A stretch of 64,000 bases of DNA from Liolophura sinensis (Eukaryota > Mollusca > Polyplacophora > Chitonida > Chitonidae). The translations under genes and the position numbers were made by a program. This document shows positions 33,046 through 46,734 of the stretch, one piece after another; position 1 is the first letter of the stretch; each line of letters begins with the position of its first letter. Under the pieces are notes generated by a model that worked only from the letters and a program-made list of their open reading frames with translations, did no database searches and was not told the DNA's origin. The stretch is from assembly GCF_032854445.1 (NCBI RefSeq), contig NC_088305.1, positions 20,509,717-20,573,716 on the forward strand, written 5' to 3'.

Positions 33046-34027
33046 ACATAAAAGGGTAGTGCTAAAAAACAAATTAAAAAGGCACAAAAGGCACACCCAC
33101 AACACATCAAGGCTTAAAACGAAATCTAGAATATAACTCAGATATAAATCTTCATATTAACATTCTGCTGTAGTCGTTTGATGTGGTAATGCTATTTTTA
33201 AGTTGCTATCTACTTTCCGTAAATGATAGGTGCTTTTGAAGCGTGGCATGAGAAATTTCCGTTTTTTAATCTAAATTCTCCTGATTCCACAGTGGATTTC
33301 CAAAGAAAATGGGCGCATCTCTTTAGCTCTGAATTTCTATGGTTTGAGTTCAGACGTTTGAGCGGTTCTAGCATAAAGAGAGGTGCGGATAGTCTTATCA
33401 GGACGGTCACAACAATAGCATCAGTCCAGGATTGCCTAGTTTGCCGGAAGCTAATCGCAGTGAACTTAAATGCGAGAACTTAAATCGACGTCATTATAGT
33501 GCTACGTCACGGGTTACCTCGGGATAATTCCCTCAGACTGGCAGATCTAAATCACAGACTTTTCTTCTAAAATTTCACACCACTGATGCAGCTGTCTTAG
33601 TGGTAGGAAGAAAGCACTGGTATTATGATCTTCTAATGAAGGCTTGTCGTGTTTATTAGGCGAAATGAAATCTAGAAATTGTTTGGGTTGCCAAAAATGC
33701 GCAATCCATGTACTGGTACAGTAACATTCGTTAGTTCTGTTAGCTTACTGTCTTGCTTTACTTATTTTTTTTTTTTTGGTGTGGTACGGTGGCCGATTCC
33801 GCAAAACTATTTCTGACTTAAGACAAAATTAAAAACCTCTCCACAATGTTTACGTTTTGGTACTGCACAGCACAGGATCAAGATGTTGTGCGCATAGTCT
33901 TCCATCAGCTGAGATAAATCTATTAAATTGTAAACAAAATCACTAAATCTTTCTTTTTACCGAATCTTGCCTAAACCGTAGTGCAAAGGGCGTGTAAATG
34001 GTTACTATTTAAGCAATTAGAAGAACA
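33046..34027. other. No gene recognised
   Basis: Overlapping frames on both strands at 33,210-33,483 show no domain. A T run lies at about 33,766-33,777. Confidence 0.5.
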
Positions 34028-34029
34028 GT

Positions 34030-34173
34030 ACGCGCATGGTAGAGGGTTTCCCCGGGCTCTACCCAGTTTCCAACACCATAACGCTGGTCGCCGTCTTATA
34101 AGTGAAATTTTCTTGAGAACGGCGTAAAACGCCGATCAAATAAATAAATAAATAAATAGATAAATAAATACAG
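34030..34173 (+). mobile_element. SINE-1, 5'-truncated, with short target duplication
   Basis: Starts inside the body (CATGGTAGAGGGTTTCCCCG) and ends with a long (AAAT)n tail. GAACAGT at 34,023-34,029 recurs at 34,174-34,180 and is a probable 7-8 bp target duplication. 5' truncation with a duplicated target fits LINE-driven insertion. Confidence 0.85.
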
Positions 34174-34197
34174 GAACAGTTAGATATAACAATAGAT

Positions 34198-34256
34198 TTA
34201 CACCATAAAGAGTAAAACTAGAGCACTGACAACAGTGTGACAAGTGTCAAACTACG
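34198..34256 (-). repeat. Dispersed repeat X fragment
   Basis: Reverse-oriented AGAGTAAAACTAGAGCACTG and CAACAGTGTGACAAG. Confidence 0.5.
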
Positions 34257-34490
34257 TTTTTACATCTGGAGAAATGCGGCCGTTAATTTACCTGAGTTAG
34301 AATTTTATTCTAGAAGTTTATGTGAACGCTTAAACTGTAGCCAATGACATGCCCTCTAGCACCCTAGTGTCAGCAGAAACAGGTAAAATGTACTGACTTC
34401 AGTGATCTAGAAGTACTCAAAATGCGGTGCTGTCATAACCATTAAGATACATTAAAACAATGCAAAGAATAAAACCCAAGCTCAGGTAAA

Positions 34491-34590
34491 ATGACAAGAG
34501 GCCGTGTTTCACCGGTTACGAGTGACCATTTGCCGATTTGTCGTTGGTCTCGTTTTGCTGTCTTTCTATGCTGTAGTCTATTATATTTAT
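34491..34590 (+). repeat. Dispersed repeat X
   Basis: GACAAGAGGCCGTGTTTCACC through GACCATTTGCCGA to TTTCTATGCTGTAGTC. Confidence 0.6.
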
Positions 34591-35624
34591 ATTACAATCA
34601 GTCCATACAGCCGCGATGAATCTTGTAGCGCATGTCTGCCCTGAAGGCACCGAATCAGCAACGATTAACACGATATAAAGGGAGAATTACAGCTTTGCAA
34701 GACACAACATGACGTCATTTGTACAGGTAAGAACAAGAGGTGATAACTGTTGTTGATAGCCATTGACTACCATTTGTATTTCCGACAAAAACAGTCCCAG
34801 TTGAAAACAGGACTATGAGAACGGCTTGTCCCGTCTCTCATGGATTTTTTAAATGTTGTTGGTCATTAACATTATTATTAACACTATAGCATTCAACTTT
34901 AAACACGTCACACATTTACATTAATGAATCTGTCTTGACATCTGCGGATGGATTAATTTTAAATAAAAGTGAATGGTCATCTCTGATTATTCAAAGAAAT
35001 TTGTGGAAAAGAACTGCTAGTTTTCGGGAATTGGTTTCAGAAATCTATTGTAGGCTCAGACAAATTGATTGGAGCTACCGTGCCAACATATATCTAAACA
35101 AAATGTCCCCATTGAAGTTACAATCTACTTCACAGAGCATAATGTTGGTATGCGGGGTCACCCGGCTAGGATTAAACTCGTCACCAAATTGTAACCTTAG
35201 GAGAAAATGTGGGATTGATGCGTATTTTTGTTTTGACTTGTGATGTCAACCTTAGGTTGTTTTAAGCCAGTCTGTGTTAATGAAAGCAGCTTGTAACTTC
35301 ACATCGTCACATTTTGAATATCTACCGGATGTCAGCCTTGCGTGTAGTACAACAGTCAGGGCATAACCACAGGGTTCCGTCAATGTACTGGTGATAAACT
35401 AAAATCAGGCTGAACATTTAATTAAAACTGATTCGATGTTTAATCTTACCAGCTTAAGTTATCAGTGCGAATTAATATCCTGTCGCTGTTAGAATGATGT
35501 GACTAGATGTGGGGAAATCGTTGGCATAGATCTGATTGGGGAAATACCAGGTTACCTCAGTCAAGGTTTTATTTTAACTGTCCATGTAAATGCCTCAATA
35601 GTAGCAATTTACATGTCCTCTAGC
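34591..35624. other. No gene recognised
   Basis: A 102-codon frame at 34,935-35,243 starts with ACG-proximal sequence and shows no domain. Nothing else seen. Confidence 0.45.
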
Positions 35625-35759
35625 ACCGTGGCTTAAGCGGAATTAGGTAAACAAATGCAATGATGTTAATTGCAATTTATTAGACATCACTGGTCTAGAA
35701 TTACTCAAGACACTATGTTGTCATCACATTCAACATACAATCACATTAAAACAATACAA
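35625..35759 (+). repeat. Diverged relative of 985-1,120
   Basis: Shares GATGTTAATTGCAATTTATT, AGACATCACTGGTCTAGAA and TTGTCATCACATTCAACA with copies A (about 1,030) and B (about 38,615). Confidence 0.7.
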
Positions 35760-35880
35760 AGGGACCAGGGCTCGGGGATGCTTAGTCCACCAGCAGGGAC
35801 CAGGGCTCGGGGATGCTTAGTCCACCAGCAGGGACCAGAGCTCGGGGATGCTTAGTCCACCAGCAGGGACCAGGGCTCCA
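35760..35880. repeat. 35-bp minisatellite (3.5 units)
   Basis: GGGACCAGGGCTCGGGGATG plus CTTAGTCCACCAGCA, nearly identical between units, so recently expanded. Confidence 0.95.
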
Positions 35881-35924
35881 CCAGGATAATCCAGGTATAT
35901 GAATTCATACAATATAATTAACGA

Positions 35925-36025
35925 CATACAGCATAGAGAGTAATACCAGAGCAGCGACGATAGTGTGATAGCCAGGCAAATGGTCACACGTAACAAGTGA
36001 AATACGGCCTCTTGTCAATTTGGAC
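35925..36025 (-). repeat. Dispersed repeat X
   Basis: Reverse-oriented copy: AGAGTAATACCAGAGCAGCG, GATAGTGTGATAGCCAGG and the end AATACGGCCTCTTGTCAATT. Confidence 0.65.
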
Positions 36026-36177
36026 TACCTCAGAAGAACGCTTTCCGTTTTGTTATCATTTTTAGCAGCCACTATTCCCTGCATACGGCACATTCCTGAC
36101 AAACACCTGTCAATACAGCTTAAGGCTATTGGCCTTGTAACTCATGTGAAAGCAAAGCTAACAATAGGGGACCAAGG

Positions 36178-36455
36178 CGTTATCCATCCCTGATCCCTGA
36201 CAGGTTATGCAAAGACCATACCTGATCCCTGACAGGTTATGCAAAGACCATCCCTGATCCCTGGCAGGTTATGTAAAGCCCATCCCTGATCCTTGGCAAT
36301 TTATGCAAAGACCATCACTGATCCCTGGCAGGTCATGCAAAGACCGTCCCTGATCCCAAAGAACATCCCTGATCCCTGGCAGGTTATGCAAAGACCATCC
36401 CTGATCCCAAAGACCATTCCTTATCCCTGGCAGGTTATGCAAAGACCATTCCTGC
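36178..36455. repeat. 32-bp minisatellite
   Basis: CCATCCCTGATCCCTGACAG plus GTTATGCAAAGA repeated about eight times, with two shortened units (CCCTGATCCCAAAGA). Confidence 0.92.
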
Positions 36456-37591
36456 TTTCTGACAGAATCCATTCATTGCACTGTATGTACACTCCCAGCA
36501 GGGTATATATATATATCTACGCAGAAGACAGTCCTGTTGTTGACGAAGGTATGTCGTTGGTTTTGGGATAGCCCTGTAGCACTGGCGACTCGTGCTTGTT
36601 TTCTTCGTATCATGTCCTAGCGGCTTTAGCTTTTAGAGCTTGTTCTGGGTCGTACAGTGTAAAGTGTAGCGATTACTCCCGACAAGACATCACTTCTATT
36701 ATCTACTCAACACTTATTATCTAAAGTGGTCTGATTTGACGCCGGCTCACGCCATCAACGTATGTCTTCAGTAGAGTCATCCCTGCACTCACTGACCGCG
36801 CATGTCTCTGACAAGTTGATATAACACACCTTTAATGCTTATGAGCCGCTAATAGCAAAGGTAACGCAGTGCAGTTTTTGTCATCAATCTTTAAATGAAT
36901 TCAAGGAATCCCATAGGAATGAATGGGTGAATGATTACATGTATGGCCTAAGGCCACATCCGTAATATGTCAGCCATAACGTGTCGAATCCACAGGTGTT
37001 AACACCCACTCGTTTACTTTCTTCAACACTTTGTGGTATCACAGGTAGGCCCTATTGAGTTTATAGAATTAATAAATTATTTGGTATAATGGCTCTATCT
37101 TCTTACTACGTGCAGGACAAGCCTAGTATTCCGTCTTAGAGAATCTCTCATCAAATGTTAAATCTAATGATTCTCTTACAACCCAAAGTTAAGGAATCCA
37201 GCCAGGCGAGTGGCTAATCAGCTGAATAGAAACATGTCAGTCATGTACATTATAGATGTAACTCTTATCGGGTTCTCTCCGAAAGCTTAAAACTTTTCTT
37301 CCATAAAATAAAAAAAAATCACAATCTCCAAAAAGTACTGATTTGTTTTTCCAGTGAAGTTAATAAAAAAACGTGTCCCTCATCATATCCCGTTATCATT
37401 AAAACTAGAACAGCAATGATAGTGTGATATTTGGCGAATGGTCATATGCACGAATCATATACGTTATCATGTTATCACGCCTACGAGAAACCGGCACAGG
37501 GTCTGGTTTTAGAGTAAACTTGAAAAGAAAAGACGTCTAAAATGAAAAAAAGGCATTATCTAGCAGACAACTTAACACTCTTTTGAATTCT
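36456..37591. other. No gene recognised; left flank of copy B
   Basis: No gene. A reverse repeat X fragment lies at about 37,396-37,450 (AAAACTAGAACAGCAATG, ATAGTGTGATATTTGG). Confidence 0.5.
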
Positions 37592-37898
37592 AAGATGGCT
37601 TTATGGACCATACTATCAGAGCTCAAATAGTAAGTTTATTAAACTATAATCACGACACTGAATGTTGAAATAGCTCTTTTTACATATGAATAAAAGATTA
37701 CTCAAAATTCCTTCCTTCTCCTGAACATCAGGAAAGAAGGGGATGTGACTTCAGAGTTCCTAGATACCGTCAATATGGCTCATAAAGCACACCGCAATAT
37801 TCAAATCTGAAAATATAAATGAAAGTATTTTTACGCATAGTTTTCAGTTGTCTGTATGGCGAACCTTACTCCATATTTTAGTTTTCTTTTACTATAAG

Positions 37899-37901
<3 letters not shown>

Positions 37902-37949
<48 letters not shown>
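37902..37949. repeat. (TA)n microsatellite, copy B
   Basis: Shorter allele of the TA tract at 301-368. Confidence 0.97.
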
Positions 37950-37953
<4 letters not shown>

Positions 37954-40900
37954 TCGTTTAAACGATGTTACGATGGATTGGTTTTTTTGCTGCCAAAAGT
38001 TTTTTAGTGTATGTCTACTTCAGTCTCAACTTTTTTTTACCAAATGTTAACCTTAAATTTCGAGATTACGTAGGTTATGTGAAAAGGAAGTTTCTTATCG
38101 CAGTAGTACAGCAACAGCAACAACAACAATGGCAGCGTAAAAACAGTTCAAAGAATGTCGTTGCTCCATCCCTATCAATCAAACTTCCGCGGCGATGGAA
38201 ATCTGACGGTTAGAAATCATTGCTACTCTATATACCAGTCCCAGAATCTGTATTATCCAAACGATCAGTCTGCGGTTATTTCGCGTTGTAAATGTCACAA
38301 AATACCTCAGATAATATAAAAGAGAATAGAGAATAAATCTGGAACACCCTCTTGTCTCAGTTAGGTTTTTATTCTCATTGCAGCAATTCACACGCCTATA
38401 AAACAAAATGACATCTCAGTGGGTGTAAAAGGGGCTTACTCACGCTCCATTTGGTCTTCATATCATGTTAACACCATTTTAACCCATTAAACACATGTCT
38501 AAACGGTGTATTTATGGATAAAAGACGTGTCTTTTGTAAATTTACACCCTTTCAACACCATTAAAACTAAGAGGGCACCATGGCTTAAGCTGGATTGGGA
38601 AGAACATATGCTATGATGTTAATTACAATTTATTAGACGTCACCGGTCTAGAATTACTCAAGACACTGTTTTGTCATCACATTTAACAAACAAAAGCATT
38701 AAAACAATGCACCTCTAGGAAAAAGAACATCAATGTCACCAATTACCTTCAGCCCAGACGCTTGACCCGAATGACCGCGATAGCTTCCGAGGTAGTTCTG
38801 ATTGGCTGTTGGCAAGTCTCTCTTTAAATCATGACAGCCTCGTTTTCGCTAACAGATCAGCAATTTAGGTCAGTACCAAGGTTTTGGGGAATCCCTCACT
38901 GACATATGGCCGTACAGCGTACAGCATCATTATCATCGTTATCAAATTACTCCTCTCATGACCTAATATCTGTACTTCAAGCTAAAATAAGCCTGTGCAA
39001 ATCTGTGCAATAAATTTTGAAGTAAGAAATGCTGAACTTCCTTCAACCCACACGGACGGATTGTTTGAAAGTGTGCTTGGATAACATTGCGCCGTACATC
39101 TTGGCCAACGGCCGGGATACGGAAATTCTTTCCTTTTCCAAATGATTCCATCCCTGAAGAAAGGTAGAACTGACTCAGTTTATACATTTCGTGGGGTTGT
39201 CATGGTTGTGTTGCCCATCATGGTCACGTAGGCCTCACTGTGGAGACGAGACGCACTCTCATTGCAGAGGTCGTATTACAGCGCAGCAGTGCTTCTGTCA
39301 GGAGAATTCTCAAGCGATTGCGCTCTCCCTAACAGTCTTAGATCTTGAATCTATAGCTCCATTGCCTGGAGAATATCTAAGCCATTGAAACAGCGGCAAG
39401 TTGAGCAATGGAGGTAGTCGGTACTAGACCCTATGTGGACACAGACCCCCATTACAACTTCCGTTTTTCGGTAGGGTTTGTAGGGTTTGATGGATAACTA
39501 CGATTGTAGTTCTGTGTATTTTAGGGTGTAAAGTATTTTTTGCTGCCAGCCTGCCATTTTTGGTGTACAGGTGCATGCTTGGTATCAAAATGATGAAAAT
39601 TGTCTAAGCTTTGGGCAGGTATGAGTTTTAATGATGAAAGTTTGAAATTCTGGGCGACAGGACACAAGGAGACAGGTGGTGATGAGGCTGCCAGTGACGT
39701 CCCCTTGGCGTTGCTAGGCACCCTCCCAGCTGCTGGCACAAAAAGGTCCAGATTTTGGCGGTCAACCTATGTCAACATTTTTATGGCTTCTTTCTCACAG
39801 GCTGGGCCAGGTATGCACCAAAGCTTATTGGCTAGGAAATGTTTGGTACTGAGCTACAGCGCTAAACGTTAACATTGTCGCTTATGGAAAACTAAAGGAG
39901 GTCTGAGGCCATGATGTCAGATCAGAGGAGGTAACAAGGGCCTAGGTACTGGACTACATTTATCTTTTAAAGGGATACAGAATCGAAGATGACTGGTTAA
40001 ACCCAGCAGCTTTGGTCACGCTTGGATAAATGTACCATATCCAAAATTCAGTTACGGCTAGACATAGCCTGGGCGTACCTATCTATCACATCAGCCATTC
40101 AGAATGGATTCTGTATCCGTTTAAGCAATGATCTTACTTAAATGCTTTGTTGAAAGTCCTCCGTCCATGAAATGTCTCTATATTTTTGCCAGGTGAGAGC
40201 GACATCGTATACTCCTGTAAATAAAAACAATTAATGTAAATAATTGTTACTATATAGTTTCCCTCCCTGCAAAATGGTGTTGCTTGTAGATTTATGACTG
40301 AATTAAATTGATGCATTGGGATGGGTATTCAAATTACCAACTGTCTTTTTAAATTGAGACAACAATAGTTATAACTGCACAGCCATGTGTCGAAAAAGTG
40401 CACTAAGTGGATGACGTTTACAGTCGAGAACAAACACAGATCACAAACGAGATTTTAGAGAAGATTAGAAAAGATATGAGAAATATCATCTGACATGGGA
40501 AGGGTTATCTCCGCCCTCGGAACTCTCTAATGTGCGGGGAAATTAAACGAATCCGACCATCAGCCTTAAAACAACGGTAGACATAGAACTGGAGCGACAT
40601 ATGTGGTCTATATTAAAATTTTGAGAGTTGCTTGTCTAAATTGCTACTATTTAGGACTCGTACCAACCGTTAATTAGAAAACAAAAACCTAACTAAATTG
40701 ACGAGAGGCCAGATTTCCACCAGTTACGCGTGACCATTTGCCAAGTATCACATAGTTGTCGCTGCTCTGGTTTTACTCTCTACGCTTCAGTCTTGTATAT
40801 TACATATTTACATTTGACTCTCCCAGTAGAGTTGTTGTTTCAAGGATAATATTGACTTTCCTTCTGGTCTTCCAAAGACATTGCTTTCAACCAACAACCA

Positions 40901-41727
40901 GTTAAATGTTAGTTTCTATTGGTTCTTCAGTGTAGTAGTTCTGGAACTTTCTTGTTCTTTAATAACCACGCCATAGTAATATCCGAGAGGAAATGGACTC
41001 AGTCCATTTGTTTACTGACAAAACGTTTGATTACTTGCTTCCTGTGATATATTATATTCCGGGTTAATTATTGAGCATCTGCACCTCTTGGCTGTCTTGG
41101 ACTCATCCGCTCATTATGCGGCAAAAACACCGATCAACTCTAATGAACACCAATTTCCTAAGAGTTTGTATTTGGATTCTAGGTCTATTGGTTAAAAGCC
41201 TTAAACCTGTAACCAGTAAATCAGCAATTATGGGAGGGTCTCCGCAACTGAAACCTTTTAGGATAATTCTCACGGTTGACATGAAACGTGACAGATGACA
41301 TTCTGCTTGGTGATGACGCCATTACAACTGTATACAGCATCCGAGGCATTTCCCTCTCCCAGTACGGGTTTCATGATTACATTAATAATAAGCAAATGGC
41401 GCTCACTGAACATTTTCTTTTATCTAAATTTTACATCATAAATATTTAGGATAGGACCTTCATAGGACCGCGCTACGGTTCTCTTCTAGAGAAAAAATAG
41501 AGGAATGCATGGTGAGAAAAAAAACCGCAGGTAAATGTACTAATTCTGTTGAAAGTGAAGAGCGTGATTCCACGATACAACACAGGAAGTAACATCCGAG
41601 AATCTCTTTGTAGCTTAATCCATGTTCTTGGCGAAGGACTAAGTCTGCTTCACTTCAGACAAAGCACATTGTACATTTGACCTGTAATTGGCTATACATT
41701 TGTAGTGTGTATTTATCCCCTTTTCTT

Positions 41728-42066
41728 CTCTGTTACAGCAAATGTCTCCTTTGTGATCTGTGATAATGGTCTCTGTTTTACCAAAATGTCCCCTTGGTGA
41801 TGTGGGATAATTGTATCTGTTACAGCAAATGTCTCCTTTGTGATATGTGATAATTGTTTCTGTTTCAACAAATGTTTCCTTCGTGAGGTGATAATTATCT
41901 CTGTTACAACAAATGTCTCCTGTGTGATCTGTGATAATTGTCTCTGTTATAGCAAATGTCTCCTTTGTGATCTGCGATAATTGTTTTTGTTACAGCAGAT
42001 GGCTCCTTTGTGATTTGTGATAATTGTCTTTGTTACAGCAAATGTCTACTTTGTGATCTGTGATCA
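41728..42066. repeat. 43-bp minisatellite, copy B (8 units)
   Basis: Counterpart of 4,154-4,496 with the same eight units and scattered substitutions. Just downstream, copy B has 24 bp that copy A lacks (about 42,120-42,143). Confidence 0.9.
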
Positions 42067-42289
42067 TTTTCCTCTGTTTTAGCATTAGGCACATCCTGCT
42101 TGACACAAACAACAGAGAATAGTGCCGTTTGGTAAAACCTGGAATCCCTTGTCGAATATTTCCTCATACCTAATGGGATATACAAACCACTGGTAATTGA
42201 ACTGGGGTAATTTAAAAACTAATGGCTCAGTTGATACCACAAAGGACATCTTAGGCATTACTTAAAAGTAATATCTTTAAAGCTCGATC

Positions 42290-42761
42290 CTCGCGGTATA
42301 TTGATGATCTACTGGCGTTAAATAATCCCCATATTCCTGAAGCGGTGAAGGAAATCTATCCGCCTTCATTGGATTTAAAGGAGACAACAGATAGTCCTGA
42401 TAGTACATCTTATTTGGATCTATATCTGTACAAAGACGGACAAGGTCTCCTTTCACGTCGCCTTTACGACAAAAGGGATAATTTCAATTTTGATATTGTA
42501 AATTATCCTTATTTAGATAGCAATATACCAAAGGGCCCTGCATATGGCGTATACATATCTCGCCTTGTAGCATTTGTCAGATCTTGCGTTAATTGTGATG
42601 ACTTTAATCTGCTTCACAAGTTGCTAGTTCAAAAACTAGTTTGTCAAGGATACTCCATCAAACGCCTTCATTCTAAGTTTCTCAAATTTTACAATGAGTA
42701 TAACACTCTCGTTGGCAGGTATGGACAGAGCGTTCAGAATCTCTGGCGATCTGCATTGTAA
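42290..42761 (+). pseudogene. Retrotransposon reverse transcriptase C-terminal fragment, copy B
   Basis: Duplicate of 4,687-5,176. It keeps the canonical motif C (RYIDDLLALNN) but lacks about 14-16 bp just before it relative to copy A. Against copy A there are 7 substitutions over the 417-nt open frame: two silent, four amino-acid changes (Arg to Leu, Met to Ile, His to Tyr, Glu to Gln) and one stop-codon variant. The absence of purifying constraint and of upstream domains makes this a dead fragment. Confidence 0.75.
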
Positions 42762-43495
42762 ACAACCACATAGACGGCGCTGTTATCCCTATGTACATAT
42801 CTATCACGTACATGGTATTTAACAACATAGATGGCGCTGGTTGCCCAATGTAACCGTCTATCTTGTATGTCATGTATAACATCATAGATGGCGCCTCTTG
42901 TAGCATGAGATCTTTACATATTAACGGGAAAGACGTAATCGTCCGTTACTTTTGAATCATAATCTGATCGGTTTGGGTCTGTAACGCTCGTCATTTTCAA
43001 ACTGTATCCAATACCGCTTAACCTGGGGCTGCGGGCCGTAAAGGTAGCCATGCTAATTACATCAGCATGATGCCTTTATGAACAGTTGCAATTAAAGCGC
43101 GACTGCGATACTTGTTTAGCTGTTATTTGACATGGAACTCATTCACGGACTACGAATTTAAAGTTTGATATGGAATTCATGCCTGGGATATTCATTGTCT
43201 GCCCGGCATCATTGAAAACTGATGACCGCTTCTCTCTTGTGTGTTACCGGCTTTATTTCTTATTTGTATAATTTCTTACGTACCTTTGTCTTCGGGATTT
43301 AGTGTTAAACGTTGTTGTGGAAATGGATCTTGCGATTATCGACTTGGAACGCCCTTTACGGACTACGAATGGTATAGGAATGTCGGACTTGACGCTTATA
43401 TTCCATATCGCCATATCGTCTTGTCATAAAGCATGTTTTATGACGAAGTTCTATCTTGCTACTTGCGGAACGTCCATGACAGTATAACATTTTGA
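42762..43495 (+). repeat. 3' flank of the reverse transcriptase fragment, copy B; dispersed
   Basis: Counterpart of 5,177-5,905, with the same ACATAGATGGCG repeats and the segment (42,920-43,400) shared with the Polinton-borne copy. At its 5' end the Polinton-borne copy reads GGGAAAGACG as copy B does, where copy A reads GGGAAAAACG. Confidence 0.6.
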
Positions 43496-43815
43496 TCTAA
43501 CGATGCACTAGCATGCCAAGCAGTACTGAGCCACACTTGATCAGTGAATTTACACGATAGGTCCGAATGATCTGTACTATCGGTAGCAGGACGTTCGGTT
43601 TTACACGATGTTCTAATCTGCTCAAATATGTATGTACACCTGGAGTTTAACGTTCTACTTAGCAAGTTTTCTGTCATGTGCAGACGAGGAGTCATTAGGT
43701 CTGGTGTGTCATTTGGTCTGCCTGATCTTCATTTGTCGGTTCTATTCTCGCTGTTACGTGATCCGGAGATTCAGACTGGAAAAATCGTGGAGGCGTCTGG
43801 ATGTTCTAGAAGCCG

Positions 43816-44027
43816 ATTATTTATTCATTTATTTGATTGTTTTTTTACGCCGCACTCAAGAATATTTCACTTTTACGACGGTGGCCAGCATTATGGTGAG
43901 AGGAAACCGGGCAGAGCCCGGGGGAAATCCACGACCATCCGCAGGCTGCTGCTGGAAGCTCCCAAGTACGGCCGGAGAGGAAATCAGCATGAGCAGGGCC
44001 GCATTGGTGAGAAGTTCCAGGGTCTGG
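43816..44027 (-). mobile_element. SINE-1, partial, copy B
   Basis: Duplicate of the SINE-1 fragment at 6,219-6,430, present at the same position, so the insertion predates the duplication. Confidence 0.85.
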
Positions 44028-44178
44028 ATGTGTAAAACACCATGTTTTCATGTAACAGGAAATTGACCACTTCGCGGGATTTCGAGTCAAAGCATGGCGG
44101 AAATGCACTTATGCGAAATCTCTCTCGACAAAAAACCACGGATCTGTCTGTCTTTTGTCTGTGAATAATTGAAAAATA

Positions 44179-44219
44179 TTATTTGATTGGTGTTTTACCC
44201 CGCTCTCAAGAATAAATTG
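44179..44219 (-). mobile_element. SINE-1 tail fragment, copy B
   Basis: Counterpart of 6,582-6,622. Confidence 0.7.
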
Positions 44220-45111
44220 AAAAAGAGCATAAATTTCACCATTTTTCCACATTCATTTCTTTTAAAAAAAAAACAACCATATAGGTATACAAGAGTCGTT
44301 GGTTGATGGGCATGTAACAGTGGATGTTGTATTTTAGGCCAATAACATAACCCCAATTTCCAGTCTTCGGAACGATAGCTCGAGGCGGCTGTATCGTGTT
44401 TTAAGTGTGTGTTCCTAGCTCATTAGATTAATCTGTCACGCATCGGCCATAACTTACATAGACAGAGGCTGCACCAATAATTTTCCTCGACATGGAATTG
44501 GATCATATTCATGTTGCGTATGATATGAGATTGCCTGGGATCGATGGTACACATCGCCCTGGATTAAAGCACTTAGGCTATCGAACAGACACAGTTGTAG
44601 CTGTTATTTGCCTATTGCCCCAAGAATTTTTTTCAGATCTGAATACATCACTAATCATCTAGAAAGGTCCTTTCAACCTTTCCGTTGAAGGAAAACTCCA
44701 CTAGATTTTCTTGCACTCGTGCTTGCCACTCACAACATACCTGTGCTACTGGAAAGCCCTTGCCATCGGAGGGATCAATCAGTACAGGTTTTGCTGTCAA
44801 TCTTTTTACGGGTTTCCGGATACGCCCGCAGTTGGAATGAGTGAAAAATATGCAATGAGAGATTCATGGGACTGACCCCTTTATTTGGTTGCAATCCCGA
44901 GCAAGGATAAACCATAAGGGACAGTATTTGAGATACACTTCACGTTATGCAAACCCCGTTATTCAACGTGAATTGTCCTCACACTCATAGGACTGACACC
45001 TGATAACATACAAATCTAGGCCTAGAATGTGGTGCCGCCTTTCACGGTGTTCTCTCACGCCCGATTCTGATTGTTGGGGGAACAAACCAGCTAGAGGTAC
45101 ATACATGTGTG

Positions 45112-45322
45112 TAAATCTCCGGACAAATTCGCTGTGAGTTCAAGTTATCTTACGCTGGCTTTCTCTCTGGCCTTATATGGGAAGGCCTGCAGCAACTTGC
45201 GGATGATCGTGTTTCCCCCGGGCTCTGTCTGGTTTCCTCCTCTCCCAATGCTGGCTGCTGTGGTTGCGTGAAATATTTTTGTGTGTACGGCGTAAAACAC
45301 AAATCAACTAAATACATAAATA
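45112..45322 (+). mobile_element. SINE-1, 5'-incomplete, copy B
   Basis: Counterpart of 7,520-7,731. Confidence 0.8.
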
Positions 45323-45645
45323 CAATAAAGCCCTAACTGAAATAAACTGACAACAGGCCGTATTTCACCAGTAACAAGTGTGACCATTTGCCTACTATCA
45401 CACTATTCTATTCTATTATCTGATTTTACTCTGCATACTGTATATAGTATTCCTGCATAAACCAGGATTCTGCTGGTGGACTAAGCATCCCAGAAGACTG
45501 GTCCCATTGCATTGACGACGACCAGGGTAGGGTAAAACCCACGACAATTCCCAGGTTACTGGCCGACCTTAAAACGTGCGGCTGGAGAAGAAGCCAGCTT
45601 TAGCCGGACAGCGGTGGCATTAGTGAGGTGCTCCTCAGTCACTGT

Positions 45646-45845
45646 GCTTATTTATTTATTTGTTTATTTGATTGGTGTTTTACTCAAGAATATTTCACTT
45701 ATACGACGGCGGCCAGCATTATGGTGGGAAGAAACCGGGCAGAGCCCAGGGGAAACCCACGACCATCCGCATGTTGTTGGCAAACCTTCCCACATACGAT
45801 CACTGTCCTTTGCTAGCAGGCTAACATATGGGTCATGGAGGCCCC
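45646..45845 (-). mobile_element. SINE-1, unsplit, copy B
   Basis: Reads straight through GGCAAACCTTCCCACATACG at 45,779-45,798, the empty site for the copy A insertion. The head side is diverged. Confidence 0.85.
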
Positions 45846-46734
45846 CGAATCAAGCTTTGGGTGAGTTAACATCGGTTTCCCACCCAAAGCTACCAGAGAG
45901 ATTCATCAGTTGCTTTTATAGTCAAGTTAGATGACTACGAGTATCACATTACTCAAGTGTCACACGGAACATTACCTTATATAAGTAATTCCCAAAAGGT
46001 AAATTCGCTTGTCAGGCGAGGTATAAAACTGTGGACAGAGTGATGGCGGAGACTCCAGCAGAAATAAGACTATTCTGGAATGAACTTGCTAATCTCTGTA
46101 GGGCTTTTTTATTTGCAGACGCTCAGGTGTCTTCTGAACTGTTCATGAAGCTTTGAAGAACAGATGAGTATAGTGATCGAATTCTATGTCCTTTCAATGA
46201 TTCATGACGAGACCCTTTTTCACAAAATTTGTATGAGTTCTCGGAATTTTTTTCGAGAAAAGATGATTATCGCAATGATATGACTGAAATATTGCCAACG
46301 TGGCATAAAGCCGTGATCCTTCATCTAATCAAGCTTGAAAATACTTTCATTTCCCGTTGATTTCTTTGCGTCAGTTAATGTCATTAAAGAATAATGTTTC
46401 TGCTGTGGTTGTATAACGACGGTATTACAATCAAAAAGGTGGATGAGTTGGTCTAAGGTGGAAGGCGTAACCTGAATATTAGGACACCCATCCTAAGATA
46501 AGCATCACGTTCTGAGGTCATCATTTTAGTTCCTGATCGCCAACAACCAAAGACGACTGCGGTATTTTGGTTCTACAGAGTTCATGTAGGCAGTAAAATA
46601 GGACAAGTACTCGCCACTGATATTTGAAAATGGGTACACTAATTTATTAAAGCGACCAAGAAGTGCTGTTTGTCCATCGGTGAAATATTTGACACGTCAT
46701 CTTTTATCATGCGCCTGATGCCTTCAAACGGGCT

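Noticed and set aside
34935-35243. 102-codon forward frame
   Set aside because: No domain or repeat homology and no neighbour support; length is within chance for 64 kb.
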